64,000 nucleotides of DNA, taken from the NCBI GenBank assembly GCA_003599865.1, contig QZKS01000055.1, forward strand, positions 1 to 64,000, read 5' to 3'. Origin of the DNA: Desulfobacteraceae bacterium (lineage in GTDB: Bacteria > Desulfobacterota > Desulfobacteria > Desulfobacterales > SURF-7). Numbering within the stretch: position 1 is the first letter of the stretch; each line of letters opens with the position of its first letter. Both the position numbers and the translations under genes were made by a program. The notes beneath the pieces are model-generated. The model saw only the letters and a program-made list of their open reading frames with translations, made no database searches and was not told the origin of the DNA. Positions 33,016-42,337 of the stretch are shown here, piece after piece.

Positions 33016-33726
33016 ATGAAACAACATACAGACCACCCTATGAAGCCTCAGCAGTTTGCCGAGCATACGCTTTTGATCGATATCCTGAACAATACCTTCC
33101 CACCGGGTTCCAGACTGCCCAACGAGCGGGATCTTGCGGAACAGATCGGTGTCACCCGCCCGACACTGCGGGAAACACTACAGCGCCTGGCCAGGGAAAA
33201 ATGGATTACCATTCAGCATGGAAAACAAACCGTTGTCAATGATTACTGGGGAGAAGGCGGTTTGGGAATGCTCGCGACAATGGCCAAGTATGCGGAATTC
33301 CTTCCGCCGGATTTTATACCGAACCTGCTGGATTTTCGAATTCATCTTCTACCACCATGCGCGGCGGTTTCGGTTCGGCAGTCCCCCGGACGTTTTTTGG
33401 ACCACCTGTCAAAGGCAGATCAGCTTGGTGATGATGCAGAGGCGTTCACAGGGTTTGATTGGGAGCTTCAGATATTGATGGTCAAATATTCAAATAATTT
33501 AATTTATCCGCTGATTCTGAATGATTTTTCAGAGATCTATCAAAAACTGGGGATACTCTATTTCCGGTTATCAACCGCAAGAAAGAGTTCCGGACAGTAT
33601 TATACCGCCCTTCAAAATGACATCGAAAACGGGAGCCGTAAGGTGGAGCAGATCGTCCGGGACGTCATGAGGGAAAGTCTTCAGATCTGGCAGGATATGC
33701 AACCCGGTAAGGAATGGAAAAAATGA
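33016..33726 (+). CDS. fadR: FadR-like GntR-family regulator of lipid metabolism
   Basis: A 236-residue regulator resembling enterobacterial FadR over its whole length. The winged helix (about 10-78) has PPGSRLPNERDLAEQIGVTR, TLRETLQRLARE and ITIQHGKQTVVNDYW; the arginines and HG of the DNA-contacting helix and wing tip are conserved. The C-terminal helical bundle ends in ESLQIWQDMQ like FadR's acyl-CoA-binding domain. It probably binds the palindrome just upstream and responds to long-chain acyl-CoA. It heads an operon with glycerol-3-phosphate dehydrogenase, a sugar kinase and an ether-lipid synthase. Its stop overlaps the next start (ATGA). Confidence 0.87.
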   Translation: MKQHTDHPMKPQQFAEHTLLIDILNNTFPPGSRLPNERDLAEQIGVTRPTLRETLQRLAREKWITIQHGKQTVVNDYWGEGGLGMLATMAKYAEFLPPDFIPNLLDFRIHLLPPCAAVSVRQSPGRFLDHLSKADQLGDDAEAFTGFDWELQILMVKYSNNLIYPLILNDFSEIYQKLGILYFRLSTARKSSGQYYTALQNDIENGSRKVEQIVRDVMRESLQIWQDMQPGKEWKK

Positions 33727-35279
33727 CACTATCGGAAACAGACAAAAAATGGGACCTGATTGTCATCGGCGGCGGCATTACCGGTGCCGGTGTATTTCGG
33801 GAGGCAGTCCGGATCGGTTTAAAGGTTCTTCTTGTTGAACAAAATGACTTTTCATGGGGAACATCCAGCCGGTCCTCCAAGATGGTTCACGGCGGCCTTC
33901 GATATTTAAAGGAAGGACGGTTTCTGCTGACACGCACATCGGTTCATGAGCGGGAGCGATTGTTAAAGGAATCTCCCGGCCTGATCGAACCGCTGGAAAT
34001 CCTGGTGCCGGTCTACAGTGACCATGGTCCGGGAAAACAGGCACTCAGTCTCGGCCTTTCCATTTACGGACTCATGGCCCATGAGAAGCAGCATACCTAT
34101 TATGAACCCAAGGCATTTACAGCGATGGTTCCCGGTGTCAAGGAAGACAAGCTGGTGGGGGGATTCAGTTTTTATGATGCCCAGGTGGATGACGCGCGAC
34201 TGGTTCTGAGGCTGATCAACGAAGCGGTTCTTGCAGGAGGCACTGCATTGAATTATACGCAGGTCAGAGAGATCCTGCGGGATTCCAGGGGCTCGGTCTA
34301 CGGCATTCATCTGGATGATGTGGAAACGGGAGAATCCGCGGAATTTCAGACGGAAACCGTTATCAATGCGACCGGTTCCTGGGCGGAAAAACTCCATCCA
34401 TCACCCAAGGAAGGACTCCATCTCAGACCGCTGCGCGGAAGCCATATTATTCTTGCGCAAGAAGCCCTGCCTCTGACAAAAGCCATCAGCTTCATCCACC
34501 CGGAAGACAATCGCCCCATTTTCGCCACACCATGGGAAGGGGGCGTTCTGATTGGCACAACCGATGTGGATCATGGCCGGGATTTATCCCTGGAACCCTA
34601 TATCAGTGATCCGGAATTTGCGTATCTGCTGGAAGGGCTGGAGGCCTACTTCCCCTCTCTCTCCATATCGGAAGACCAATGCCTGTCGACCCTGGCAGGG
34701 GTAAGACCGGTTTTGAGCGAGGGAAAGCTGGCGCCGTCGAAGGAATCCAGGGAAAGTGTGGTCTGGACCGATAAAGGGCTGGTTACCGTGACCGGCGGAA
34801 AACTGACAACCTTTCGCAAGATGGCCTTTGACACCCTGAAAGCGGCCAAACCGTTTCTCCCATCATCCATCAATACCGTCGTTTCCCAGGCGGTTTTTAC
34901 AAAGGTTCCGGTAAATCTTTCCGAAGATGATATGGTTCCCAAGGAAGTCTGGCGGAGATTATACGGCCGCTACGGGCTGGTCGCGACCGATATTGTTAAA
35001 GATTCGGATGCAAAGGAATGGGAAACGATTCCCGGCACGAACACCATTTGGGCGGAGATCCGATATGCAGCAAAACATGAAAACATCCGTCACCTTTCCG
35101 ATCTTCTTCTGCGGAGGGTCCGAATCGGGATTCTGACTCCCGAAGGCGGAAAAATGCATATGGATCGGATTGAGGCGCTTTGCCGTCCTGTCCTTTCCTG
35201 GGATGACCGGAAATGGAGCCATGAAAAAACAGCTTACGAAGCGTTGTGGAAATCAGCTCACAGAATTCCAAGGCGATGA
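33723..35279 (+). CDS. glpD: FAD-dependent glycerol-3-phosphate dehydrogenase
   Basis: About 518 residues. It oxidises sn-glycerol-3-phosphate to dihydroxyacetone phosphate at the membrane, passing electrons to quinone. The FAD dinucleotide fold is LIVIGGGITGAGV near the N-terminus, followed by GTSSRSSKMVHGGLRYL, a strong GlpD signature. RPLRGSHIIL and VTGGKLTTFRKMA complete the core, and the C-terminal helical domain (about 390-518) is present. The ATG at 33723 overlaps the fadR stop (ATGA) and has AAGGA 10 bases upstream, so it is preferred to 33714. The DHAP formed is the precursor of acyl-DHAP, substrate of the ether-lipid synthase two genes downstream. Confidence 0.88.
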   Translation: MTLSETDKKWDLIVIGGGITGAGVFREAVRIGLKVLLVEQNDFSWGTSSRSSKMVHGGLRYLKEGRFLLTRTSVHERERLLKESPGLIEPLEILVPVYSDHGPGKQALSLGLSIYGLMAHEKQHTYYEPKAFTAMVPGVKEDKLVGGFSFYDAQVDDARLVLRLINEAVLAGGTALNYTQVREILRDSRGSVYGIHLDDVETGESAEFQTETVINATGSWAEKLHPSPKEGLHLRPLRGSHIILAQEALPLTKAISFIHPEDNRPIFATPWEGGVLIGTTDVDHGRDLSLEPYISDPEFAYLLEGLEAYFPSLSISEDQCLSTLAGVRPVLSEGKLAPSKESRESVVWTDKGLVTVTGGKLTTFRKMAFDTLKAAKPFLPSSINTVVSQAVFTKVPVNLSEDDMVPKEVWRRLYGRYGLVATDIVKDSDAKEWETIPGTNTIWAEIRYAAKHENIRHLSDLLLRRVRIGILTPEGGKMHMDRIEALCRPVLSWDDRKWSHEKTAYEALWKSAHRIPRR

Positions 35280-35324
35280 AGCAGACCAGTCCAGTGTATA
35301 ATGATTGTTTGAGGGAGGTGAATC

Positions 35325-36887
35325 GTGGAAAAAGTTCTTCTGTCAATTGATTGCGGTACACAGAGCCTGAGAGTATTGATGTTTTCCGGGGATGGTAATC
35401 TTCTGGATAAGGAACAGATGAAATATGATCCGTATTTCAGCAGGCAGCCGGGATGGGCGGAACAGGACCCGGAACTTTTCTGGAAGAGTCTGCTTTCGGC
35501 CTGTCGTATTTTAAAGGCAAGAAATCCGGATGCCTTTCAACAAATCGCCGGCATCGGCGTGACCACCCAGAGGGCCAGCATGATCAATGTGGATCAGGCC
35601 GGGAATGTATTGCGTCCTGTCATCATATGGCTGGATCAGCGAAAGGCAAAGCCGGTCTATGTCCCCAATCCCGTGGTCCGGATGGGCCTTAAGATCGTCG
35701 GGATGGATGAACCGATTGCCAAAACCCAGACAGACGGGAAGTGCAACTGGATCATGCAGCAGCAGCCGGATATATGGAAGAAAACCCACAAATATCTTCA
35801 GGTGTCCGGATTCCTGAATCATCGCCTCACCGGTGAGTTCAAAGATTCCGTGGCCTCACAGATCGGCCACATCCCATTTAATTATAAAAAAATGCAATGG
35901 GCAAAACCCGGTGATCTTCCGAGCCGTCTGTTCCCTGTTCCCATGGAGAAACTTCCGGAACTGGTACCGCCGGGGAAGAGGATCGGAACGATTACGCCAA
36001 AAGCGGCTGCCGAGACCGGCATTGCAGAAGGAACACCGGTAATTGCCTGCGGATCGGACAAGGGCTGTGAGACCATCGGAATGGGTGTTCTGAATCAGGA
36101 GATGGCCAGCCTGAGTTTCGGCACCACGGCAACGGTTCAGACGACCACCCGAAAATACTTTGAACCGCTCACGTTCCTGCCTCCTTATCCCGCACCGATT
36201 CCCGGACATTATAATCCGGAAGTGGAAATTCTGAGAGGCTATTGGATGATCACATGGTTTAAGAATGAATTTGCCCATAAGGAAGTGGTTCTCGCAGAAG
36301 AAAAGGGGGTTTCTCCGGAAGAGATGCTCAACCATCTTCTGGATGAGGCACCGGCCGGTTCCATGGGGCTGATGGTACAGCCCTATTGGAGTCCCGGGTT
36401 GAAGGAACCGGCGGCAAAAGGTGCGATGATCGGATTCGGTGATGTTCATACCAGATCCCATGTTTACCGCGCCGTGATTGAAGGATTGGCGTTCGGTCTT
36501 CTGGAAGGTCTGGAGAAAATGGAAAAAGCCGGAAAGACCAGGGTGAAGCGACTGGCGGTTTCGGGCGGGGCTTCCCAGAGTGATGCCATCTGTCAGATTT
36601 CAGCCGATATTTTCAACCTGCCGCTGGTGCGGGGAAAAACGTCGGAAACATCGGGACTGGGTGCGGCAATCGTGACCGCGGTCGGTATCGGAATGTATCC
36701 GACAATCCCGGATGCGATTCGGAACATGGTGACCTACGCTAAGGTTTTTGAACCGGAACCTGCGGTTGTGGGTATTTATCGGAACCTTTACGAGCGCGTT
36801 TACCGGAAGATCTATCATGCCCTGGAACCGCTGTATCGGGAAATCCGGGAAATCACCGGTTATCCGGAAAAAGAAACCTACCGATAA
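35325..36887 (+). CDS. FGGY-family carbohydrate kinase (glycerol-kinase-like)
   Basis: A 520-residue two-domain kinase of the FGGY family. N-terminal LSIDCGTQSLRVLMF is the first phosphate loop, GIGVTTQRAS and IIWLDQRK line the substrate site, ACGSDKGCETIG and SLSFGTTATV form the second half, and VSGGASQSDAICQISADI is the C-terminal signature. Sequence details differ from canonical GlpK, so the sugar or polyol substrate is unproven; glycerol is favoured by the adjacent glpD. The start is GTG, with a very strong GGAGGTGA site 5 bases upstream. Third gene of the fadR operon. Confidence 0.83.
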   Translation: MEKVLLSIDCGTQSLRVLMFSGDGNLLDKEQMKYDPYFSRQPGWAEQDPELFWKSLLSACRILKARNPDAFQQIAGIGVTTQRASMINVDQAGNVLRPVIIWLDQRKAKPVYVPNPVVRMGLKIVGMDEPIAKTQTDGKCNWIMQQQPDIWKKTHKYLQVSGFLNHRLTGEFKDSVASQIGHIPFNYKKMQWAKPGDLPSRLFPVPMEKLPELVPPGKRIGTITPKAAAETGIAEGTPVIACGSDKGCETIGMGVLNQEMASLSFGTTATVQTTTRKYFEPLTFLPPYPAPIPGHYNPEVEILRGYWMITWFKNEFAHKEVVLAEEKGVSPEEMLNHLLDEAPAGSMGLMVQPYWSPGLKEPAAKGAMIGFGDVHTRSHVYRAVIEGLAFGLLEGLEKMEKAGKTRVKRLAVSGGASQSDAICQISADIFNLPLVRGKTSETSGLGAAIVTAVGIGMYPTIPDAIRNMVTYAKVFEPEPAVVGIYRNLYERVYRKIYHALEPLYREIREITGYPEKETYR

Positions 36888-36906
36888 AGGAATAAAAGCA
36901 GCAAGG

Positions 36907-38637
36907 ATGGATATGATGAAAAAAAATAAATCATTTACCCCGGATTGGATCAACACACCCCCTAAAGCCGGATCAGTACGTTCCATTTTCAAATGGGGTG
37001 CTCCGGATGGTTTCAAGCACCCGAATCATCGTTTATATGAAGCCATCAAAGAAAAATTCAACATGAACGACAATGATTTCCGCCATAAGAGATATGAGGG
37101 AAGCGAACCGGTTTCATGTGATCGGAAAACAGGGCTGGATAACAGGCAGATCGAATGGTTCCGGGAACTCCTCGGCCCGGAAAATATTTCCGTCAGCGAT
37201 TATGACCGGGTAAAGTATTCTACCGGAAAAACCATGGAAGAAACCATGAAACTCAGGCAGGGAGTACCTGTGGAGGTGAATGATCTCGTGGTTCATCCGC
37301 GAAATAAAGACGATATACGGAAAATCGTCTCCTTCTGCAATCAGGAGATCATTCCCGTTTATGTTTATGGCGGAGGCAGTTCCGTGACCAAGGGACTGCA
37401 ATGCGTGAAAGGCGGTATTACCCTGGTCATGAGCACGCATATGAATCGTGTTCTGTCGTTCAACGAAACCAACCAGACCATCACGGTTGAATCCGGTATC
37501 ATGGGGCCGGCCTATGAATCAATTCTGAATCATGCTCCGGAAAAGCTGGGGGCGGAATACCGCTATACGGGCGGGCATTTTCCCCAGTCATTTGAGTATT
37601 CATCCGTCGGCGGATGGATTGTGACCCTCGGTTCCGGGCAGTCATCCACATATTATGGAGATATGTATGACATCGTGCTGAGCCAGGAATACATTACCCC
37701 GACCGGCAATTTCAGGACCCTTGATTTTCCGGCTACGGCAACCGGACCGAAAATCAATGACATCATGAAAGGGAGTGAAGGATCATTCGGCGTGCTGGTC
37801 AGTGCAACATTGAAAATTTTCAAAACCAAACCGGAAAACCGCCGTCGGTTTGCCTTTATTTTCCCGACATGGGAGGGTGCTGTGGATGCTTCCCGTGAAA
37901 TCCTTCAGGGGGAGTTCGGAAAACCTGCGGTATTCCGGATTTCGGACCCGGAAGAAACGGATATCGCCTTGAAAATGTATGGCATCGAAGGAACACCGAT
38001 CAGCAGCCTGATTTCCTATAAGGGTTATAAGCCCATGCGGCGCTGCCTGTGTATTGGAACCGCTGAGGGGGAAAAGAACTTCACTGCCAATGTGAAAAAA
38101 CAGATCAAAAAGATATGCCGAAAGTACGGGGCCATGTACATTACCGGCTATCCGGTGAAAAACTGGGAGCATGGCCGATATCGAGATCCTTATATCCGGG
38201 AGGATCTGAATGATTTCGGCATGATCATCGATACCCTGGAAACCGGCGTTACCTGGGACAATCTGCATCGGCTTCACCAGGGAGTCCGGGAATACATCAA
38301 AAATCGTCCGGAGACAATCTGCATGACCCATGCTTCCCATTTCTATCCACAGGGCACAAATCTGTATTTTATTTTTATCGCCCGCATGGAGAGCATCAAA
38401 GAGTATCTGGAATTTCAGGAGGGGATTATTGAACGCATTGAAGAACATGGGGGTTCTCTGAGCCACCATCATGGCGTGGGAAAAATGATCGGTCCCTGGA
38501 TGGAACGGCATATCGGAAAAAAACAGATGGACATCCTGCGGGCGTTGAAAAACCATTTTGATCCGAATAATATTATGAATCCGGGTGGTACACTGGGGCT
38601 GGATCTCGATGATGATCAAAAAAGAGGTCGGATTTGA
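36907..38637 (+). CDS. Alkyldihydroxyacetonephosphate synthase-like flavoenzyme
   Basis: About 576 residues, FAD-binding oxidase/transferase fold. The N-terminal FKWGAPDGF segment, the PCMH-type FAD domain (about 125-300, with VYGGGSSVTKG and GGHFPQSFEYSSVGGW) and LSHHHGVGKM (about 518) match alkylglycerone-phosphate synthase. That enzyme's triple-His loop and Tyr region (SHFYPQGTNLYF here) replace the acyl chain of acyl-DHAP with a fatty alcohol, the first ether-bond step of alkyl lipids. The start is ATG 36907 or 36916 (AAGG 9 bases before the latter). It is last in the fadR operon. The family also includes glycolate/lactate oxidase relatives, but the HHH motif favours the synthase. Confidence 0.82.
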   Translation: MDMMKKNKSFTPDWINTPPKAGSVRSIFKWGAPDGFKHPNHRLYEAIKEKFNMNDNDFRHKRYEGSEPVSCDRKTGLDNRQIEWFRELLGPENISVSDYDRVKYSTGKTMEETMKLRQGVPVEVNDLVVHPRNKDDIRKIVSFCNQEIIPVYVYGGGSSVTKGLQCVKGGITLVMSTHMNRVLSFNETNQTITVESGIMGPAYESILNHAPEKLGAEYRYTGGHFPQSFEYSSVGGWIVTLGSGQSSTYYGDMYDIVLSQEYITPTGNFRTLDFPATATGPKINDIMKGSEGSFGVLVSATLKIFKTKPENRRRFAFIFPTWEGAVDASREILQGEFGKPAVFRISDPEETDIALKMYGIEGTPISSLISYKGYKPMRRCLCIGTAEGEKNFTANVKKQIKKICRKYGAMYITGYPVKNWEHGRYRDPYIREDLNDFGMIIDTLETGVTWDNLHRLHQGVREYIKNRPETICMTHASHFYPQGTNLYFIFIARMESIKEYLEFQEGIIERIEEHGGSLSHHHGVGKMIGPWMERHIGKKQMDILRALKNHFDPNNIMNPGGTLGLDLDDDQKRGRI

Positions 38638-38693
38638 TCCCTGATGGATACTGAACCGGAATTGTGATCGTGACCGACCGGTTCTACCGGACG

Positions 38694-39464
38694 CTACAAG
38701 GGAGTCGCCTGCTGGAAATATCCCATTGATCGGGAAATTTCTGCAGCGGTTTCTTTCATCTGCTGGGAAATGGTATCCAGTTCCTCGTTTGAAAAAAAAT
38801 GAAAACCGCCGGATACACTGATGGCGGCATAGGGATTGCCGCTTTGATTGAATATGGGGGCACTCACACAGAAAAGCCCCGGCAGGTATTCTTCATGGTC
38901 CTCGGCGTAACCGTTGGTTCGCGCTTTTTCCAGTTCTTTTTTCAAATCTTTGGCTGTAGTGATGGTGTTGGGTGTAAATGGTTTTAATGTCGTTTCTTTC
39001 AGATATTGCGCAATTCTTTTTGACGGCATCATTGACAAAAGGGCTTTTCCGGATGCGGAGCAATAGGCCGGAACCCTCGGCCCGAGCTGCTGGTAATTGA
39101 TTGTCTGCGATCCGGGAAACACGTTAAAGGTGACCAGAATTTCGCCCCGATCCCATATCGCAATCCGGATCATATAATTCGTTGCATCTGCCAGGCGCCG
39201 GGCAGGTCCGGCTCCAACCTGATTGATTTTAAGCGTACAGGACAGTATTGTTCCAAGTTCGTGAATTTTCAACCCCAGTGAATATTTTCTTGTCTCGGAG
39301 TCCTGATACAGAAATCCTCGTTGTGCAAGGGTTTGTACAAGACCATGTACGGTTGGTTTGGTTAGGCCGAGAAGCTTGCTCATGTCGGTGATCCCGAGTC
39401 TCGGTGTGGCGTTGGTGAACAGGAACAGGATATCCATGGCCCGATTAACGGATTGTATCGTCAT
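38694..39464 (-). CDS. IclR-family transcriptional regulator
   Basis: A 256-residue regulator. The winged helix (about 1-65) has LGITDMSKLLGLTKPTVHGLVQTLAQRGFL. The GAF-like effector domain (about 80-250) has PAYCSASGKALLS, NGYAEDHEEYLPGLFCVSAPIF and AAISVSG, all typical of IclR. The effector is unknown; glycerol- or lipid-derived ligands are plausible because it converges on the fadR-glpD-ether-lipid operon. It has its own 17-bp-spaced promoter upstream. Confidence 0.87.
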   Translation of the reverse strand: MTIQSVNRAMDILFLFTNATPRLGITDMSKLLGLTKPTVHGLVQTLAQRGFLYQDSETRKYSLGLKIHELGTILSCTLKINQVGAGPARRLADATNYMIRIAIWDRGEILVTFNVFPGSQTINYQQLGPRVPAYCSASGKALLSMMPSKRIAQYLKETTLKPFTPNTITTAKDLKKELEKARTNGYAEDHEEYLPGLFCVSAPIFNQSGNPYAAISVSGGFHFFSNEELDTISQQMKETAAEISRSMGYFQQATPL

Positions 39465-39512
39465 AGCTTTACAGTTTCGACCTTAATTAAATGGAAAAAA
39501 AGAATAGATGAT

Positions 39513-39541
39513 GAGATAGTATGGCGAAAAAATCGTGTCAA
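39513..39541 (-). promoter_or_regulatory. Promoter of the IclR regulator gene
   Basis: On the minus strand TTGACA (39541-39536) and TATCTC (39518-39513) are 17 bp apart. The predicted start is about 40 nt before the ATG. Confidence 0.5.
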
Positions 39542-39763
39542 GTGGAAAATACCCGGGTTTTCGGCGTTAAAAATATAACTCATTCATATTGCAACATATT
39601 GATTTATGCTCACCACACTTTACCGTTAAAATTTTTGTGATGTCCGATCCTGTGAAATAAAATTGCCATGAGAAGAAAAATTGTGTATGGATTGTACAGC
39701 ATAAAGGTGTCGAAAAGCCATTTCCGGACAGATTTACCAACGAAATGATAAGGACAGGTCAGT

Positions 39764-40612
39764 ATGCAGGATGCTTCTTTTTTAGGAAAAAATGTATCGC
39801 TGATTGAAAAGTGCTTTGAGTTATCCGATGGCGTACAACTGAAGGTCTTTGATTTTTTCCCGCCGGACTACACCCCGAAGACACCGGTTATTGTATTTGT
39901 CGCCGGATGGATTTCGCTGTTACAGGGTTGGGAAAGTGTTCTGAAAATTACTTCCCGGAAATACAGAACCCTTTATATCGAAACCAGGGAGAAGAAAAGC
40001 GCATACCTTCCTCCCGCAAGAGGGATCGATTTTTCCATTGACCGCATGAGCCTGGATATTCATGAGATTCTGTCCAGAACCCTGTCGGAGGAACAGCCTT
40101 TCTATTTTCTCGGCAGTTCTCTCGGATCGACAATCATCCTCCACTATTTGAGCATGTATCAGAAACAACCGAAAAATTCTTTTCTGATTTCTCCCATTTC
40201 CGAATTTCCTTTTCCGCTGTGGCTGCTGTTTGTCATCAATTTCTTCCCGGCCCGGTTTTATGTTGCGATCAAACCGGTATTGAAGTGGTATCTGAAATAT
40301 TTTCATCTGGACCGTCATAACGAACCGGAACAGGTGAAAAAGTATGAAGGGACCATTGATGCTGCCGAGCCCGTAAGATTAAAAGCAAATGCGTATGCGA
40401 TAAAAGATTATAATCTGTGGAATCGGCTGGAAGATGTAAAAACACCTGTCACCCTGATCGGAGCGGAAACCGATAAGCTTCACAGCATTGACACACTGAA
40501 GAAAATGGTTGCACGGATACCCATTGCCGGACTGGAGATGATGCAAAGCAATAAGGAGACCCATAGTGAAAGAGCAGGCAGCTTTGTTGTCGGACGTATT
40601 GATCTGGATTAA
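39764..40612 (+). CDS. Alpha/beta hydrolase
   Basis: A 282-residue serine hydrolase-like protein. VIVFVAGWIS contains the oxyanion-hole region, the nucleophile is Ser in FLGSSLGSTI (about 121), the acid is probably Asp in IGAETDKLHS and the base His in SNKETHSERAG. The cap region (about 140-205) is rich in aromatic and hydrophobic residues (FPLWLLFVINFF), suggesting a lipid-like substrate or membrane contact. AAGGACAGG precedes the ATG. A cNMP-binding gene follows after 39 bp, probably in the same operon. Confidence 0.68.
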   Translation: MQDASFLGKNVSLIEKCFELSDGVQLKVFDFFPPDYTPKTPVIVFVAGWISLLQGWESVLKITSRKYRTLYIETREKKSAYLPPARGIDFSIDRMSLDIHEILSRTLSEEQPFYFLGSSLGSTIILHYLSMYQKQPKNSFLISPISEFPFPLWLLFVINFFPARFYVAIKPVLKWYLKYFHLDRHNEPEQVKKYEGTIDAAEPVRLKANAYAIKDYNLWNRLEDVKTPVTLIGAETDKLHSIDTLKKMVARIPIAGLEMMQSNKETHSERAGSFVVGRIDLD

Positions 40613-40651
40613 ACGGACGTTGTTTTTGATTCGACGGGGAAAGGAAGCATT

Positions 40652-41161
40652 ATGGATGAACTGATCAAGTTTCTTGGACTGTCGGAGCTGTTTAAAGATA
40701 TTCACCCAAAAGATCTGGAAGCGATTGCTTCGATTATTGATCGTGAGGACTTTGGTGTGAATGATGATGTGTTTGGTGAGGATGATCTCGGAGACAATCT
40801 GCATATCCTCTACAGTGGGCGTATTCAAATCATCATGAAGGCTGTCTGGAGAAAAAAAAAAGAAGAAATGATCCAGATTATACAGCCGGGTGAGATTTTT
40901 GGGGAGTTTTCTTTTATCGATGGTTGTCGAAGGTCCGCATCCGCCGTATCCATTGAAAAGTCAAGAGTACTCATTCTGTCCAAGGCTAAATTTGACAAAT
41001 TCAGTATCGACAAACCGACGGTAGCACTCACGATCATGCAGAATTTTGCGTGGATATTGACGCAGAAAATCAGGAATACCACCATGCTGTGGCGGAATGA
41101 TAAAATGAAAATTGAAAAGCTGGGCAGGATGAAAAAAAAATCCCGTCATGATGCGGACTGA
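40652..41161 (+). CDS. Cyclic-nucleotide-binding domain protein without DNA-binding domain
   Basis: A 169-residue protein consisting of one Crp-type beta-roll (about 5-130) and a short basic C-terminal helix. The phosphate-binding cassette reads GEIFGEFSFIDGCRRSASA, with the conserved Glu and Arg for cAMP or cGMP. No helix-turn-helix is present, so it must act through a partner. The class III cyclase at 10-12 kb could supply the ligand; this is inference. A run of ten A residues (40852-40861) encodes lysines in a loop. Confidence 0.8.
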   Translation: MDELIKFLGLSELFKDIHPKDLEAIASIIDREDFGVNDDVFGEDDLGDNLHILYSGRIQIIMKAVWRKKKEEMIQIIQPGEIFGEFSFIDGCRRSASAVSIEKSRVLILSKAKFDKFSIDKPTVALTIMQNFAWILTQKIRNTTMLWRNDKMKIEKLGRMKKKSRHDAD

Positions 41162-41188
41162 CTGTTTTTTTGAATGCAGGGAATGCCC

Positions 41189-42331
41189 TTACAGGGTGTC
41201 GATAAAGGCAAGGTCTTTTTCCTGTGTGTTTTTCGTGCCGATGGAGAGAATCTGTATTTTCTGATCCTTCCCCTTACTGAAATACATGCGTCCATTATAG
41301 GAAAATGTAATTTCAAAAACCGCATCCGGATTTTTTTTCATCATAACCTTTCGTTTGACTTTCACCAGATTGGGATCGATATCCAGTTGGTGAATGGTTT
41401 CTTCCGCCTTGATCTGCATTTCATCGGTTAGATCCGCAAAATTAATGACGGCGCGCTGATGAAAGGCGATGTTTTTATATAAGGTTTTAAAACGCTTGGT
41501 GACTTGTTTGGACAGTCTATCCTTCTGCTTACCGGTTTTCAGCTCTCCTTTTTCATATTTCGCGATCATCTCTTTCAGCTCTGTGTTTTCTTCCTGCTGA
41601 CCATCATACAGTGCATGGATCTTTTCGATCCTTTCTTCAAGAGCAATGATCTCTTCAATCATGCTGTCTTCATTTCTTTTGGTGGTGGTCTTGCTGTCCT
41701 CCAGAAGATTTTTCAACCGTTTAAACTCACTGGAAAGATGTGCCTTGTCTTCCGTCAGCATGTTCATGCGGTTGGTATTTTCCTTTTCAAGCTCAATCAG
41801 GCGATGAAGTTCTTTTTCCCGGGTCATATCTTCCAGTTTTGCCTTCATTGCCCCTCTCCTGTAAAGGTATGACAGGATGATCAGGGATAGGAGTATAAAA
41901 GAGGAGAATATGGAGATGACCAGGACGGAACTCCGTTCCAGGTATATTTCAACCTGGACATTGAGGCCTCGGTTCAGAATTCTGAAGTTTTCATCCGCAA
42001 TTTCATTCCGGCTCGGCGGGACCAGTGTGTCATCTTCCTCAAACGACGGATAGATAATCGCGCCGCTTCTGGTTGTCACCAGTATGTTTGCTTTCACGCC
42101 CCAGGGAATGAGTCTGTTTTTCTGGAGATAATTATCGATATTGTTGTTGACGGCATCCTTGACACTCAGATTGCCGTCAAACAGCAGGCGGGTATCTCCG
42201 GTATAGATGTTTTCAATTTCTGCCGTATAGACATTTTTCAGATATTTTTCCAGAGACTGCACGGTCAGCAGATGCAGCAGCGGCGGAAAAATAATGCAGA
42301 AAATGATAACTTTTAAGGGTAAATATTTCAT
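41189..42331 (-). CDS. Inner-membrane coiled-coil protein with periplasmic sensor-like domain
   Basis: A 380-residue protein of unknown function. TM1 is at about 7-27, a periplasmic domain of about 105 residues follows (ILVTTRSGAIIYPSF resembles a Cache-like strand), TM2 is at about 133-155, then a long heptad-rich coiled coil (about 160-265) and a charged, mixed C-terminal domain (about 270-380). There is no kinase, GGDEF or MCP motif. It is 6 bp downstream of the TPR lipoprotein gene, so the two probably act together, perhaps as part of an envelope assembly. Confidence 0.7.
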   Translation of the reverse strand: MKYLPLKVIIFCIIFPPLLHLLTVQSLEKYLKNVYTAEIENIYTGDTRLLFDGNLSVKDAVNNNIDNYLQKNRLIPWGVKANILVTTRSGAIIYPSFEEDDTLVPPSRNEIADENFRILNRGLNVQVEIYLERSSVLVISIFSSFILLSLIILSYLYRRGAMKAKLEDMTREKELHRLIELEKENTNRMNMLTEDKAHLSSEFKRLKNLLEDSKTTTKRNEDSMIEEIIALEERIEKIHALYDGQQEENTELKEMIAKYEKGELKTGKQKDRLSKQVTKRFKTLYKNIAFHQRAVINFADLTDEMQIKAEETIHQLDIDPNLVKVKRKVMMKKNPDAVFEITFSYNGRMYFSKGKDQKIQILSIGTKNTQEKDLAFIDTL

Positions 42332-42337
42332 AATGTT

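Noticed and set aside
37783-38619. Minus-strand frame of 278 codons
   Set aside because: Antisense to the alkyl-DHAP synthase-like gene; no motif or start signal.
40852-40861. Ten-A run in the cNMP-binding gene
   Set aside because: It could cause slippage, but it simply encodes lysines and the frame is intact; without read data there is nothing to support a switch.
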